Assembly (NCBI GenBank): GCA_022570795.1
Contig: JAKUDP010000025.1
Coordinates: 511,001 to 575,000, forward strand
Reading direction: 5' to 3'
DNA from: Sphaerulina vaccinii
Lineage: Eukaryota > Ascomycota > Dothideomycetes > Mycosphaerellales > Mycosphaerellaceae
DNA length: 64,000 bases
The notes under the pieces were generated by a model. The model did not search any database. It was not told where the DNA came from and saw only the letters and a program-made list of their open reading frames with translations. Shown one piece after another: positions 9,993 through 19,857 of the stretch (positions are counted from its first letter, which is position 1; each line of letters starts with the position of its first letter). The translations under genes were made by a program, and so were the position numbers.

Positions 9993-11279
9993 CTACCAGT
10001 CATCATCGACAAAGCCTTCATCTTCATGTTCCATCCCATCGTACCCAGAGTCGCCTTCCACGCTGTACTTGGTTCCAAGCGCTTCTTGGGCTTGGCGCAT
10101 CATCTCTTGGATGCGGTTGCCCATGCTCGTCATGGCTTTATCTTGCTTTGCTTGTCGTCTGGCGAAACGTTCTGCCTCGGGGCTGACTAGAGTTGCGCCC
10201 AGTCCAGAGCTGCTTGGTCGTCCCTGAGGTGAACGTGTGTGTGCGACTGAAGCTCGTCTGCTGTGGGTTTGTGTTGGTGTGGCAACATTCTGTAGTCCTG
10301 GTACCTGATTGCTCGATGTCGTTCTGCGCGATACTGGCGCCAGGCTTCGTCGACTTGACGCGCGCGAAGCAGAAGGTCTAATAGGCGCCAGGCTGGCTCG
10401 TAGTGTGCCGTGACCTGAAATCTTTCGTTTCGGGCTTGATGGTCTACCGTCCAGATGTGATGCATCCACCATGACCCAGCTATCTCTCTCGGTCTGTCGT
10501 CGCTTAACCGCAGGCCTACTCGGAGATCCATGGTTGAAGTTAGGACTGTCCTGCTCGAAGTCTCCTAAGAAGTCTGTCTCCACATCATGCCATGACCCAG
10601 GTATTGGTGTTGAGGTGCGCTCCCGACTGTCCTGCAGCGGATCTGAGCCTTGCACATCATATCCCCTGCCGCCACCTGCATGAAAGCCACGAAAAACTGT
10701 AGCTCCGAAGCTGAAAGCCTTGCCAATAATTTCAAAAGCCAGGCTCGTCCATGTCGTCTGTGAATTGTCGTCAGAAGCGGGCCTCACACGAGCAACACCA
10801 TTTCTCTCACGTGCAAGGGGTCCAGAGAGAGGTGTACAGCCAGAACGCATAGTGAAATCCATGTCGTCGTCGTCGTCGTCTCTGCGCCGTCTTCGAAACT
10901 CATTCTCGGGCACTGTGAGTCGCTCGGTAGACTGCACTCCAGGTGTGTCGAACCCATCCGCCAGCCGATATTGTTCATTCACGATGCCTGACTCTTCCCC
11001 ACTGCCAAATATGTTGTCGCTCGGTGTAGGACACTGCGCCCACCTCGGTGTCTCTGACCACGAAATTGATTGTTGTTGATGTCGTTCAGGCGAATGCGCT
11101 GAGCCTGGTCGCTGTCTCTTGCGGGAACTCGCTGCGGAGAAATAGTCCTGCCCAGAGGCAAGAGACGGTGTAGCACCTGCTTGAATGGGCGATTTTGGCG
11201 GGACGAAGTAATGCACACTATGTCGTCCAGACGTGCCGTAGTGCGACGATGAAAGCGATGCAGGCGGTGAGACTTCCAT
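9993..11279 (-). CDS. Conserved-looking disordered protein, unknown function
   Basis: A single exon of 428 aa starts at an ATG (11279). I do not recognise a family. The protein is rich in Ser, Arg, Pro and Asp. It has a run of Asp (RRRRRDDDDDDMDF), basic patches (KRRQTERDSW, SPKRKISG) and many SP/TP sites that could be phosphorylated. A hydrophobic stretch (WTSLAFEIIGKAFSFGATVFRGF) lies near the middle. The C-terminal 70 residues are a likely helix (ERFARRQAKQDKAM, NRIQEMMRQAQEALGTKY) ending in an acidic FVDDDW tail. Basic clusters suggest a nuclear protein. It is tail-to-tail with the LETM1 gene. Confidence 0.8.
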   Translation of the reverse strand: MEVSPPASLSSSHYGTSGRHSVHYFVPPKSPIQAGATPSLASGQDYFSAASSRKRQRPGSAHSPERHQQQSISWSETPRWAQCPTPSDNIFGSGEESGIVNEQYRLADGFDTPGVQSTERLTVPENEFRRRRRDDDDDDMDFTMRSGCTPLSGPLARERNGVARVRPASDDNSQTTWTSLAFEIIGKAFSFGATVFRGFHAGGGRGYDVQGSDPLQDSRERTSTPIPGSWHDVETDFLGDFEQDSPNFNHGSPSRPAVKRRQTERDSWVMVDASHLDGRPSSPKRKISGHGTLRASLAPIRPSASRASSRRSLAPVSRRTTSSNQVPGLQNVATPTQTHSRRASVAHTRSPQGRPSSSGLGATLVSPEAERFARRQAKQDKAMTSMGNRIQEMMRQAQEALGTKYSVEGDSGYDGMEHEDEGFVDDDW

Positions 11280-11633
11280 AGTGAGTGTGAGTGTGATGGT
11301 TGTCGCGTGACGACGTGTCTGATTGAGGAATATCGCTGAAGAGCCGTAGGTGGTATTATTCCATCATCATTATTAACATGCGCTCTTTCTCCAGCATAAG
11401 TTCGAGATGTTGCTGTATCACCTTGCTGCCTGTGTGTTGCAGTCGTTGGAAGAGCGGAGATCTGGCTAGCTGCAGATGCAGATGCGATGCAGATCATAAC
11501 AGACAAGGATGAACCTTGTTTCCGGTGAAGCACGTGCACAAAGCGGAGAACTCTCCGTTGACAACTTTCCTTTCTGCATCAACGATCAAGGAGCATAGTG
11601 AGAACAGGATATTGGGAATTCGAACTTGGTGTA
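11280..11633. other. Intergenic region, no supported gene
   Basis: This 354-bp stretch lies upstream of the minus-strand gene at 9993-11279 and downstream of the minus-strand gene at 11634. A 186-codon frame on the minus strand crosses it but depends on a non-coding-like composition and overlaps the real gene. I see no clear regulatory motif. Confidence 0.45.
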
Positions 11634-12647
11634 CTATACAGCCAACAGTACTCCACCACCACCAGCCGCCATTGTCGCCTCGCTCCTGCTTGCCCCTCGC
11701 CTTCCCGGAATAAAAAATGGCCTGGGACAGATTCCCGTAGAACTATCAGATGCCCCAAACAAGCCACTCCAGACTCTGAACCTTACAGCATTGACAATGG
11801 CCAGCTCAGGCAATGTCAGTTCTCCATCAGCCAGGACACAAGAGTCCATTTCCCGAAGCATTGCCAACGGATCATCAACCTCAAAGTCATAGTCGACCAC
11901 CAGTCGCCGACTGAGCCTCAGCTGGAACGACACTCGCAACTCAGAGTGTTGTCTGAGGAGTCGCAGATACGGCAAGATCTCCATCCAAGCAGTGTAGAAG
12001 CGCTCGATGAAGACATTGTTCGTCTGGAACCCAAGATGAACATGGACTCTTCGCAGCCTCTGCAATGTCGCCGGACTGCTAAGCACACTCCGGAGACGTG
12101 TGGTGAATTGGTCCAGATGTGGTAGCCGCATAGCCAGCGTCACACAATCTTGGGCTTTTTGTCGGATGGCCATATCCATTGAAGCCAGGCTATTGTTATA
12201 TGGCCATCCTGTCGGCTTTTTGCGATGTGTCGATGCTGGCACTGAGTCCCGGTACCTGCTCGATCGGACTACTGTGAGATCCTGCAAGACTGGCACACGA
12301 AGATGGACAGTGTTGAGCCAGAATGGAAGGTCTCGTGTTTCGTTATAGATGGCCCGACAGGTCATGCTCAGTGCGAAAATGCCGTGATCGTGCTTGCGTG
12401 GCTTCTGGTCTGCATCCATATCGACATGCATGCCATCTGGTCGACGGAAAACGAAATCGTATACGATGTTCCGGATGTCACCTGGAAGCTGCAGGAACGG
12501 GGACTTCTGGATGACCTTGGCTCGTGGTTCTTGATAATGTTCGATATGCATTACCTTGCTGTCACGCCGATGGGTGGAATGCTTCTTCTTCAGTGCTCTT
12601 GAGTATTTCTCGGCTTCGACCAGCTGGTGCTTCCTAGATTGGGCCAT
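11634..12647 (-). CDS. F-box-like (2EXR-type) protein
   Basis: Probable substrate adaptor of the type common in Dothideomycetes, in which a short F-box-like motif is followed by a variable region. The motif FLQLPGDIRNIVYDFVFRRP lies near residue 50, then FALSMTCRAIYNETRDLPFW, a pattern typical of these proteins. The rest has helical segments with no named domain and a glycine-rich C-terminus. The gene is intronless. An upstream in-frame ATG at 12713 would add 22 residues; I chose 12647 (MAQSRKHQL) because the extension lacks charge and motif. Length is then 337 aa. No target or partner can be named. Confidence 0.75.
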   Translation of the reverse strand: MAQSRKHQLVEAEKYSRALKKKHSTHRRDSKVMHIEHYQEPRAKVIQKSPFLQLPGDIRNIVYDFVFRRPDGMHVDMDADQKPRKHDHGIFALSMTCRAIYNETRDLPFWLNTVHLRVPVLQDLTVVRSSRYRDSVPASTHRKKPTGWPYNNSLASMDMAIRQKAQDCVTLAMRLPHLDQFTTRLRSVLSSPATLQRLRRVHVHLGFQTNNVFIERFYTAWMEILPYLRLLRQHSELRVSFQLRLSRRLVVDYDFEVDDPLAMLREMDSCVLADGELTLPELAIVNAVRFRVWSGLFGASDSSTGICPRPFFIPGRRGASRSEATMAAGGGGVLLAV

Positions 12648-14520
12648 CTTGCTGCTGCTGTTTGCTGATCTTACAATTATCTTGATCTTACAATTGTCGA
12701 TCACTAGGGGCATGACCGTCTCTTATGCTTGGCTCATACGCTGGCACGGTACTATATTTGTGATGGCACTCACGGCAAAAGGATCGTAGGTGGCTGGTCT
12801 GGACACATCGGATAAGCTCCGAGCATTCCTATGCTATGCTTGGCACAACCACGGACAATCGGTTTTCCGATGCAAATATGAGAGATCGCTGGGTCTGAAA
12901 CGCCCGCTGTCGTATGCTTCACATGTTAAATGTCATGCTTAAAGCCAGCCAAGATTGAAGAGATCCAGCGAAGTGGAGGGTGACGAGTCTTACCATGGAG
13001 AAAAGACTGCAGTGGATACCCAGAGCCACTGCAGTGTGCCACAATGTGCCCTACATTGGCACTTTCCTGGTTCTCCTGCGAGTCTCGACACAGAATCGGA
13101 GTGCCATCCGAGCAGCCTCAGCATCGTTTGACAGCTACAAGATGTTTGGTAGAGGCGCAGCAGGAAACGCCTGACAGAAAACTGCGGTCTATGATCCTGC
13201 GAATCGTTCGCATGCGGATCGAGCCACATCCACGGGATCGTCAAAACCATGGTATGAGTGAGCACTATTTCCGCTTTGGGCATGTGTTCACAACCTCGCT
13301 CGCCAAGAAGTCCAAATCACATCGGATCTGCACAAAAGTAGCAGTATGTCCTTCGGACGCAAAATTTTTGTTCCTTGCGCTGAGCAAGACATGCATATGT
13401 GACGGCTATACCGACACCGCTCACCAACATCTATCGCCTGGCTCACGGCGCTGTCGCGGCGCTCAGCTGCATACATAACAAATCATGACGGGGTGTCGGC
13501 CCTCTCAGCTGACTCCATATCCAAGATTCCTTCCTACTGTCTCTGGCGACCCGAAGCTCTGGTCGAGATCTGTATAACGCCATACACCAACGCACCCGAC
13601 CGCGAGCGAGGAACGATCCGACGGCATCATACAAGCTTCTTTTTATGGGTGTCGGTTCGAATCCTTCGTTCGAGAACTTGACAATTCCTCCTTATGCGGT
13701 CAATGAAGACTTTTGCTCGGATCGTCGTCTATTTCGCAGCCGAAAGGGTCTTGTTTACTGATCACTCAGCCGTGTCTCTGCTGATATTCCAGGTAGGAGG
13801 CGCTGAGCATTGCGGTGACCTTGATCTCAGACGAAGAGTCGCCGTATAGACGCCGTACGGGAACCATAGCTTTCGATGCCTGGTGACAGAGATCGATATA
13901 CAAGACATCGACTTATCCTCATGAGGTAGATGCAGAGACCTGCTCACAGACAATACGCGTAGCTCTTGAGTAAGTCCCAGGCACTCTTTCTTTGGCATGA
14001 ACTTGCGTTTCGTCAACATGCGACTTCACTCCAGTACCATGACATTCCTTCTCATAATTCAATGCCAGCTCTCGCACGAATCTTGATAGTTCTTGATAGT
14101 CTACAGCTCAGCACGAATACGATAATCTGCCAATACCTTTGTGGCCTCCTTCACGGTCTCGTCAACTCCTTCACAGCGTCATGCCTGTGCTTCGCGTCTC
14201 CGGCGTGGTGCTCTGAAAAATACTTAGTTATCATGCTGGTGTCGAAAAGACGAAGCTGTATAGCCGCATACCGCTGCCGGATCGCGTAACGACCCACATT
14301 GACCACATTGCCAAGTCCGCCAGTCGCCTCCGCTCTCGGAGATAGAGCGCATCCCTGCACCTTCAACATTGCTAACAGACGTCGCGTAGGTAAGTGAACA
14401 TAATGTAAAGTGCTCCCAGCCTTCTTCAATCTTGCCATTGAAGCTACAAAAGAGCTGCCCAACGACTCCTCCTTCCCCACATCATCCGCATATCGCTTCA
14501 AGAAGACCAGGAACAGCAGC
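12648..14520. other. Long region without a supported gene
   Basis: About 1.9 kb between the F-box-like gene and the FAHD1-like gene. Frames of 60-145 codons occur on both strands but show no motif or consistent composition and no linked splice sites. The part after about 14,400 is the leader of the next gene. The minus-strand frame 14151-14768 (205 codons) is taken as an antisense shadow. Confidence 0.45.
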
Positions 14521-15517
14521 ATGTCCGCGCCATTCGTACGACGAATCGCGAGCAAAGAACTGCCGAAGTGGTCATCAGCTTGCTCAGCTCCTCCAACTGG
14601 CATTGCTGGCCAGCGGGCGTACTGCGTAACGAGAGCTTCCTTGCCAAGTAGAAACACTTTAAGAGTTGCCAGACAGACAACGCGTGGAATTGAGTCTTCT
14701 ATACCCTTTAACCAGAGAAGAGCATTTGCAAGCACATCGGCCAATATGAGCACTTTACAAGAAATCAAGCAGAATTGTCGAAAGGTATAGCTACAATACC
14801 ACTTCTCTGAGGATGGAGTAGAAACTGATATGATATGTCATGATACAGGTCATCTGCATAGGCCGCAACTACGCAGACCACGTAACAGAACTAAACAACC
14901 AACGCCCCAAACAACCTTTCTTCTTCCTCAAACCTCCCTCATCGATCCTCCTCCCAGACGAAGGCCCAATCCTCCGACCCGCCGGTGTCACGCTACACTT
15001 CGAAATCGAACTCGGAATCGTAATTGGAAAAACAGTCAAAGACTTAGACGAGAACGATGAAGCGGGTTGGAAAGATGCTATTGGAGGCTATATCACAGGC
15101 ATAGACATGACAGGACGAAACGTCCAAGAAGAAGCGAAAAAGCGAGGCTTGCCATGGTCTATCGCTAAAGGGTTTGATACTTTTTTGCCGATCGCTGGGC
15201 CTGTGAAGAAGGAGGATATCAAGGATCCGCATAATGTGGAATTGTATTTGAAGGTTAATGGGGAGATGAAGCAGAATGATAATACGGAGTTGATGTTGTT
15301 TAGGATTGGAAGACAGTTGTCAGATATTAGTAAGGTTATGACGTTGGAGAAGGGAGATATTGTTTTGACTGGGACGCCCAAAGGTGTGGGTCCTGTTGTT
15401 ACGGGTGATGTTATGGAGGCTGGGTTGAGGATTGATGGGAAAGAGGTTGAAGCGGCGAAGATCAAGGTTGAGGTTAGAGATCGGGAGTCGTCCTATGAGT
15501 TCACGCCTACGTACTAG
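14521..15517 (+). CDS. Fumarylacetoacetate hydrolase family protein, FAHD1-like
   Basis: Related enzymes hydrolyse acylpyruvates or decarboxylate oxaloacetate in mitochondria. Two exons, 14521-14784 and 14849-15517, are joined across a 64-nt intron. The second exon alone holds the FAH fold: CIGRNYADHVTEL, the metal-binding acidic motif HFEIELGIVIGK (E-x-E), GYITGIDMTGRN, GLPWSIAKGFDTFLPIAGP and LTGTPKGVGPV. Starting at the ATG at 14521 gives 310 aa with an Arg-rich leader ending RRAFASTS, a good mitochondrial cleavage context. An internal ATG at 14746 (MSTLQEIK) gives 235 aa, the usual size of the family without a leader. The two starts could produce mitochondrial and cytosolic forms. The FAH assignment is firm; the exact substrate is not known. 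Confidence 0.9.
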
Positions 15518-15781
15518 GTGCAGGTATGCGCTGGTATGAAGACGGACTCGTTGATGCGACAGTGCTGTGTAGAAAGCGAGAAGATTTAGTGGCAGCGCGG
15601 AGATTGAGATTGTCTCTTGCCGAGACCATAGACCTAGTCTTCAGCGAGTAAGTGCTTATGTGCTGGAAGCGCATCTTCAGTAGCAGCTCTCGATGCATAT
15701 GCAGTCGCTATACTTCCAAGGTGGCTGAGTCGATGCAGTGGAGCAGCAATCTAGAAGTATAAGATGGCTTGATATTTGGTC

Positions 15782-17355
15782 TCAAGGCACTTCTTCGTCA
15801 TCATCGCCTCCGAACCCGAACGAGAAGCCACCGCCATCTTCTCCGTCGTCTTCCTTCGTACCTTTCGTAAGCTCTTCCCAGCCTTTGCCGATCTTGCTTA
15901 ATCTCTCCATCTCTTTCAATCCTTCTTCCAGTAGTTCAGGATCATGCGCTCTCAGTCGCTCCACGAACAGTCCATACGGATCTTCTACATCATCAGTGAA
16001 TCCGCTGATGTTGCACTTCGGACCATTTAGGAAGTGCAGCACAGCGCCGAGCCTGCTTCTAGGCACGAGGTTCTGTGTGATCGCGATGCTGGCCTCCAGA
16101 TTGAGAACAAGATGATACCAGCCAGATGGCACGTAGAGAACTTCTCCTTCGCCGCAGATGCCTTCTTTACACCCAGGTGTATTTCGTGCTTCAGCATGAA
16201 ATCCTAGCAGCCACTCTGCAATGCTGAGGGGACAGGTGACTTCGCTTTGGTCCTCACTGACGTACACACCAGGAGGCGGTGGCAGGGACGCAGAGGAGGG
16301 AAACATGATCCAGTACTTCGAGCCCTTGAGCACAGCATTCCAGGCTGATGTCGCATTAGGATCCTTGTGGAACGTGCTCCCGCTCCTGTCAGGTCCCACT
16401 ATGAGCCATCGATGATCAGGCCGCTGCTTGCCAAGAAGGTGGAATAGATCAGGTCCGAAACAGGTAGGTTCCCAGTAGTCAGCTGCCGTGGTCGGCTCAC
16501 TCGTGACTTTGAGATCCATCTTCTGTGCGAAAGCGCGGTCGAAGAGATACAGAGGTGACTCATCTCGGCTGTTGTTCATGTATCCGACATAGGTTTTCAG
16601 CGGCCAATCCACAGCTTCTGCGCGGAAAGGTACATCGGCGTACTTCTCGACCAGTCGTTCTGTTGACCATGACTTGTATACAGGCCACTGCTTGACTGGT
16701 TCGGTAAGAATGAATGGCTGACCATACCACTTCTCCGCGAACTCTTCGTGAATCAGATCTTTCAGCCGGGTGATCTGGTTCTGCTTGGGTATGTTCTCGG
16801 CATATGGATGTAGTGGAACGTTGGCACAGAAGAAAGGCCGATGCAACACATCAGAGAAGAGGTTTGTGCAGTCTACTCGTGGTTCTTTGCTCACGTCCTG
16901 TGCCAAATACGTGGAACGCCAGGTGCCTTGCCATTCAAACTGCTTAGGAGATGACCTACCGATGCTACTCAGCGTATGCTGAGTCTGCGGATGACTCTAC
17001 GAACTTACTCAACGAACAACGTGCGCCACAGCTCCTCGTTCCTTGTGAATGCGTGTAAGGCTCGGCATGTGCCTCCTAGCCTAAGGAGATCTTGTGGTGG
17101 GAGAATCTCGAGAAATGAAGCAAGCAGCTCGTCTGGCAAGGCTGCGAACGGTCCAGTAGAGTATTTCAGGTTGACAGCAGATGTGAGAGCATTGCCACTT
17201 GGACGTACTCCTAGCGGATGCCGCCTGACAAATGCTGCGTCCTCTTCGCGGCTATCCTCCTGCTTCCTCTTCTTGACCGGTCTCGCCGCCGATGACTCCA
17301 ACTCTGAGTTGCCATGACTGCCGTAGCCGCTGTCGAAGTGCTGTGATATGGCCAT
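15782..17355 (-). CDS. F-box and JmjC domain protein
   Basis: An F-box is fused to a JmjC 2-oxoglutarate/Fe(II) dioxygenase domain. Exons 17355-17009 and 16955-15782, with a 53-nt intron, give 506 aa. The F-box (FAALPDELLASFLEILPPQDL...CRALHAF) is at residues about 70-110. The link FEWQGTWRSTYL is typical of this group. Iron ligands are visible: HKD in STFHKDPNATSAW and the distal His in VPSGWYHLVLNLE. The C-terminus is a Gly/Asp/Glu tail. Related proteins (JMJD6/PTDSR and fungal F-box-JmjC proteins) act as protein hydroxylases; the true substrate here is unknown. The F-box would allow contact with an SCF ubiquitin ligase. An isolated start at 16906 in the second exon would be TTG, so the spliced model is preferred. 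It shares a 377-bp promoter region with eIF4A. Confidence 0.9.
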
Positions 17356-17732
17356 GTTGATTGGCTGTAAAGAAAGATGAGTGGCGAAGTACTCAATCTG
17401 TGGGAGAAAATGCTGGTAGCAGTAGCAGAAGTGGGTATGTCATCAAAGTGGCGCTAGTCCGGCTAGTCCCGCTCAGAATTTTGAGATCTCATCAAGGCAA
17501 GTGCGACCCTCCTCGACAACTTCTTCTTTCTCATCAACACAAATTTCAACCACACTCACAACTCACAACTAGAACCAGTAGTACTGTCATTATCGACAGT
17601 CGGTATCTAGTCTTCCCAAAACAACTTCAGCGACACCGCAGCGGCATCCTCGAGGATCCCCGCCCCACCCACACACCGAACTTTCCTAGCTCACTTGCGC
17701 GACGCAGTGAGTATCTTTCTCGAATCGCAATC
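17356..17732. promoter_or_regulatory. Divergent promoter and pyrimidine-rich leader of eIF4A
   Basis: The region between the F-box/JmjC gene (minus) and eIF4A (plus) must hold both promoters. Near 17,505-17,575 the plus strand is rich in CT and CA runs (CTTCTTCTTTCTCATC), as is common just upstream of highly expressed fungal genes. No TATA box is obvious. Confidence 0.45.
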
Positions 17733-19194
17733 ATGGCTGATAAGGGACTTGAGGACATCGATGCTGGTAAGTCGAGGACGGCGGCGGCGCATGTGCACGG
17801 CGGGCTGGTTTGGGCGACAGAATAATTTCATAAATTTGCGGCGGTGGGGGAAAAGGCGGGCAGAAGGACAATCGCAGTCGACACTTCACACAAAGAACAT
17901 CTCTAATACAACCACCTCACAGGTCAGATCGAGTCCAACTATGACGAGACCACCGACAGCTTCGATGCTATGAACCTGAAGAGCGAGCTCCTCCGTGGAG
18001 TCTACGCCTACGGTTTCGAGCGCCCATCTGCTATCCAGCAGCGCGCCATCATGCCGGTCATCAAGGGTATGTTTTCTACTGACAGCGACTCTCCGTGCTT
18101 GACCTCAACTGACTTGGCGCAGGCAACGACGTTATCGCCCAGGCCCAGTCCGGTACTGGTAAGACTGCCACCTTCTCGATCTCCGTCCTCCAGAAGATCG
18201 ACCCAAACATCAAGGCATGCCAGGCTTTGATCCTTGCCCCAACCCGTGAGTTGGCTCAGCAAATCCAGAAGGTCGTTGTCGCCATTGGCGACTTCATGCA
18301 GATCGAGTGCCACGCCTGCATTGGTGGTACTTCCGTAAGAGACGACATGAAGGCTCTCCAGGACGGCCCACAGGTCGTTGTCGGTACTCCAGGTCGTGTC
18401 CACGACATGATCCAGCGCCGTGTGCTCCGCACCGACAGCATGAAGATGTTCGTGCTCGACGAGGCCGATGAGATGTTGTCTCGCGGTTTCACTGAGCAAA
18501 TCTACGACATCTTCCAGCTGCTCCCACAGTCCACCCAGGTTGTCCTCTTGTCCGCCACCATGCCACAGGACGTCCTCGAGGTCACCACCAAGTTCATGCG
18601 CGACCCAGTCCGCATCCTCGTCAAGAAGGACGAACTTACCCTCGAAGGTATTAAGCAATTCTACATTGCTGTTGAGAAGGAGGACTGGAAGCTCGACACC
18701 CTCTCTGACTTGTACGAGACTGTTACCATCACTCAAGCTGTCATCTTCTGCAACACCCGTAGAAAGGTCGACTGGCTCACCGACAAGCTCACTGCTCGTG
18801 ACTTCACGGTGTCCGCCATGCACGGAGACATGGATCAGACCCAGCGTGATGTCATCATGAAGGAGTTCCGCTCTGGTTCTTCCCGTGTCCTCATCGCCAC
18901 CGACTTGCTCGCCCGTGGTATCGATGTCCAGCAGGTTTCCCTGGTCATCAACTACGACTTGCCAGCCAACCGCGAGAACTACATCCACAGAATCGGTCGT
19001 GGTGGCCGTTTCGGACGTAAGGGTGTTGCCATCAACTTCGTCACCGCCGACGACGTCCGCATGATGCGTGAGATCGAACAGTTCTACAGCACCCAAATTG
19101 AGGAGATGCCAATGAACGTGGCCGGTAAGTTCTTCCTTCACCATGATATGATGACTTGGCTGCATATGCTAACAAAATCTCAGATCTCATCTAA
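17733..19194 (+). CDS. TIF1: Translation initiation factor eIF4A (DEAD-box helicase)
   Basis: ATP-dependent RNA helicase of the eIF4F complex that unwinds mRNA 5' leaders for ribosome scanning. Four exons, 17733-17766, 17923-18066, 18123-19124 and 19184-19194, give 396 aa, the standard length. All motifs are present: Q-motif region (YGFERPSAIQQRAI), AQSGTGKT, PTRELA, GG, TPGR, DEAD, SAT, RGID and HRIGRGGRFGRKG. The final exon of 11 bases restores the conserved C-terminal ADLI. The first intron is 156 nt and starts after only 11 codons; the others are 56-59 nt. Codon use is strongly biased to C-ending codons, as expected for high expression, and this bias produces a long antisense open frame. 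Confidence 0.98.
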
Positions 19195-19857
19195 GCACCA
19201 CAACCTACTCACACCACCCACGCCTTTGACGTTCGACTGAGTTTCTCACCGATTCTGGTCTGAGGGCCCCGATTGTCGAGCCGCGGAGGCACCCACCACA
19301 CGAAAGATACCTGAACACAGCATCCGCCGCTTGTGCGCAGACAGAGCGCACTTTACCACGACTTGCTCACTGATACGCGTAATGGCGAGGGATGAAGATA
19401 TGCATCATGGTCATCAAGAAGGAGTTTGCGGTGACGCTTTGCGGAAAAAATTGCTTTTGATGTTTCACGTTTCGGATCATGGTGTTCTGCTTACGCTGAA
19501 GCTGTTTCTACTGAGGCTCAATTGCGACCTCGTGCGTAGGATAGAGCTTCGTATACCATGAAGCAGTAAAAATGAGTCTCCTTCGTTCTTTCCTTTTGTG
19601 TTGATTTTGTCGCGTTCTTGCCTGATCTCCAGTTCTTGGCAACAGTTTTCTCGTTTCGAGCAGCTGCAAATTTATTTATTTCGCGTTCACAACCACCACC
19701 ACGCGACATCGCTGACAACGAGAGCGCAGGGCACGGCAAGATATCTCTACACGCGTCGCTACTGACATTCCCGAAGCACGACATTACTATGCCAGACAAC
19801 CTCCACTAGACGACATAAACCGCAGAAGCTGAAGAACGAGATATAAGAACCGCTACC
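19195..19857. other. Intergenic region between two plus-strand genes
   Basis: About 660 bp containing the eIF4A 3' UTR and the promoter of the next gene. No gene is supported. T-rich stretches near 19,570-19,680 are unremarkable. Confidence 0.5.

Noticed and set aside
13640..13680. GGTTCGAATCC resembling a tRNA T-loop
   Set aside because: Flanking bases cannot form a T stem or acceptor stem.
14151..14768. 205-codon minus-strand frame overlapping the first FAHD1 exon
   Set aside because: The plus strand carries a mitochondrial-type leader in a good splice model, so this was treated as a shadow.
16904..16906. Separate JmjC gene starting at 16906
   Set aside because: The codon is TTG, and the 53-nt intron joins cleanly to the F-box exon, so it is one gene.
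18008..19165. 385-codon open frame on the minus strand opposite eIF4A
   Set aside because: It is an antisense shadow produced by the strong C-ending codon bias of eIF4A; its sequence shows no domain.
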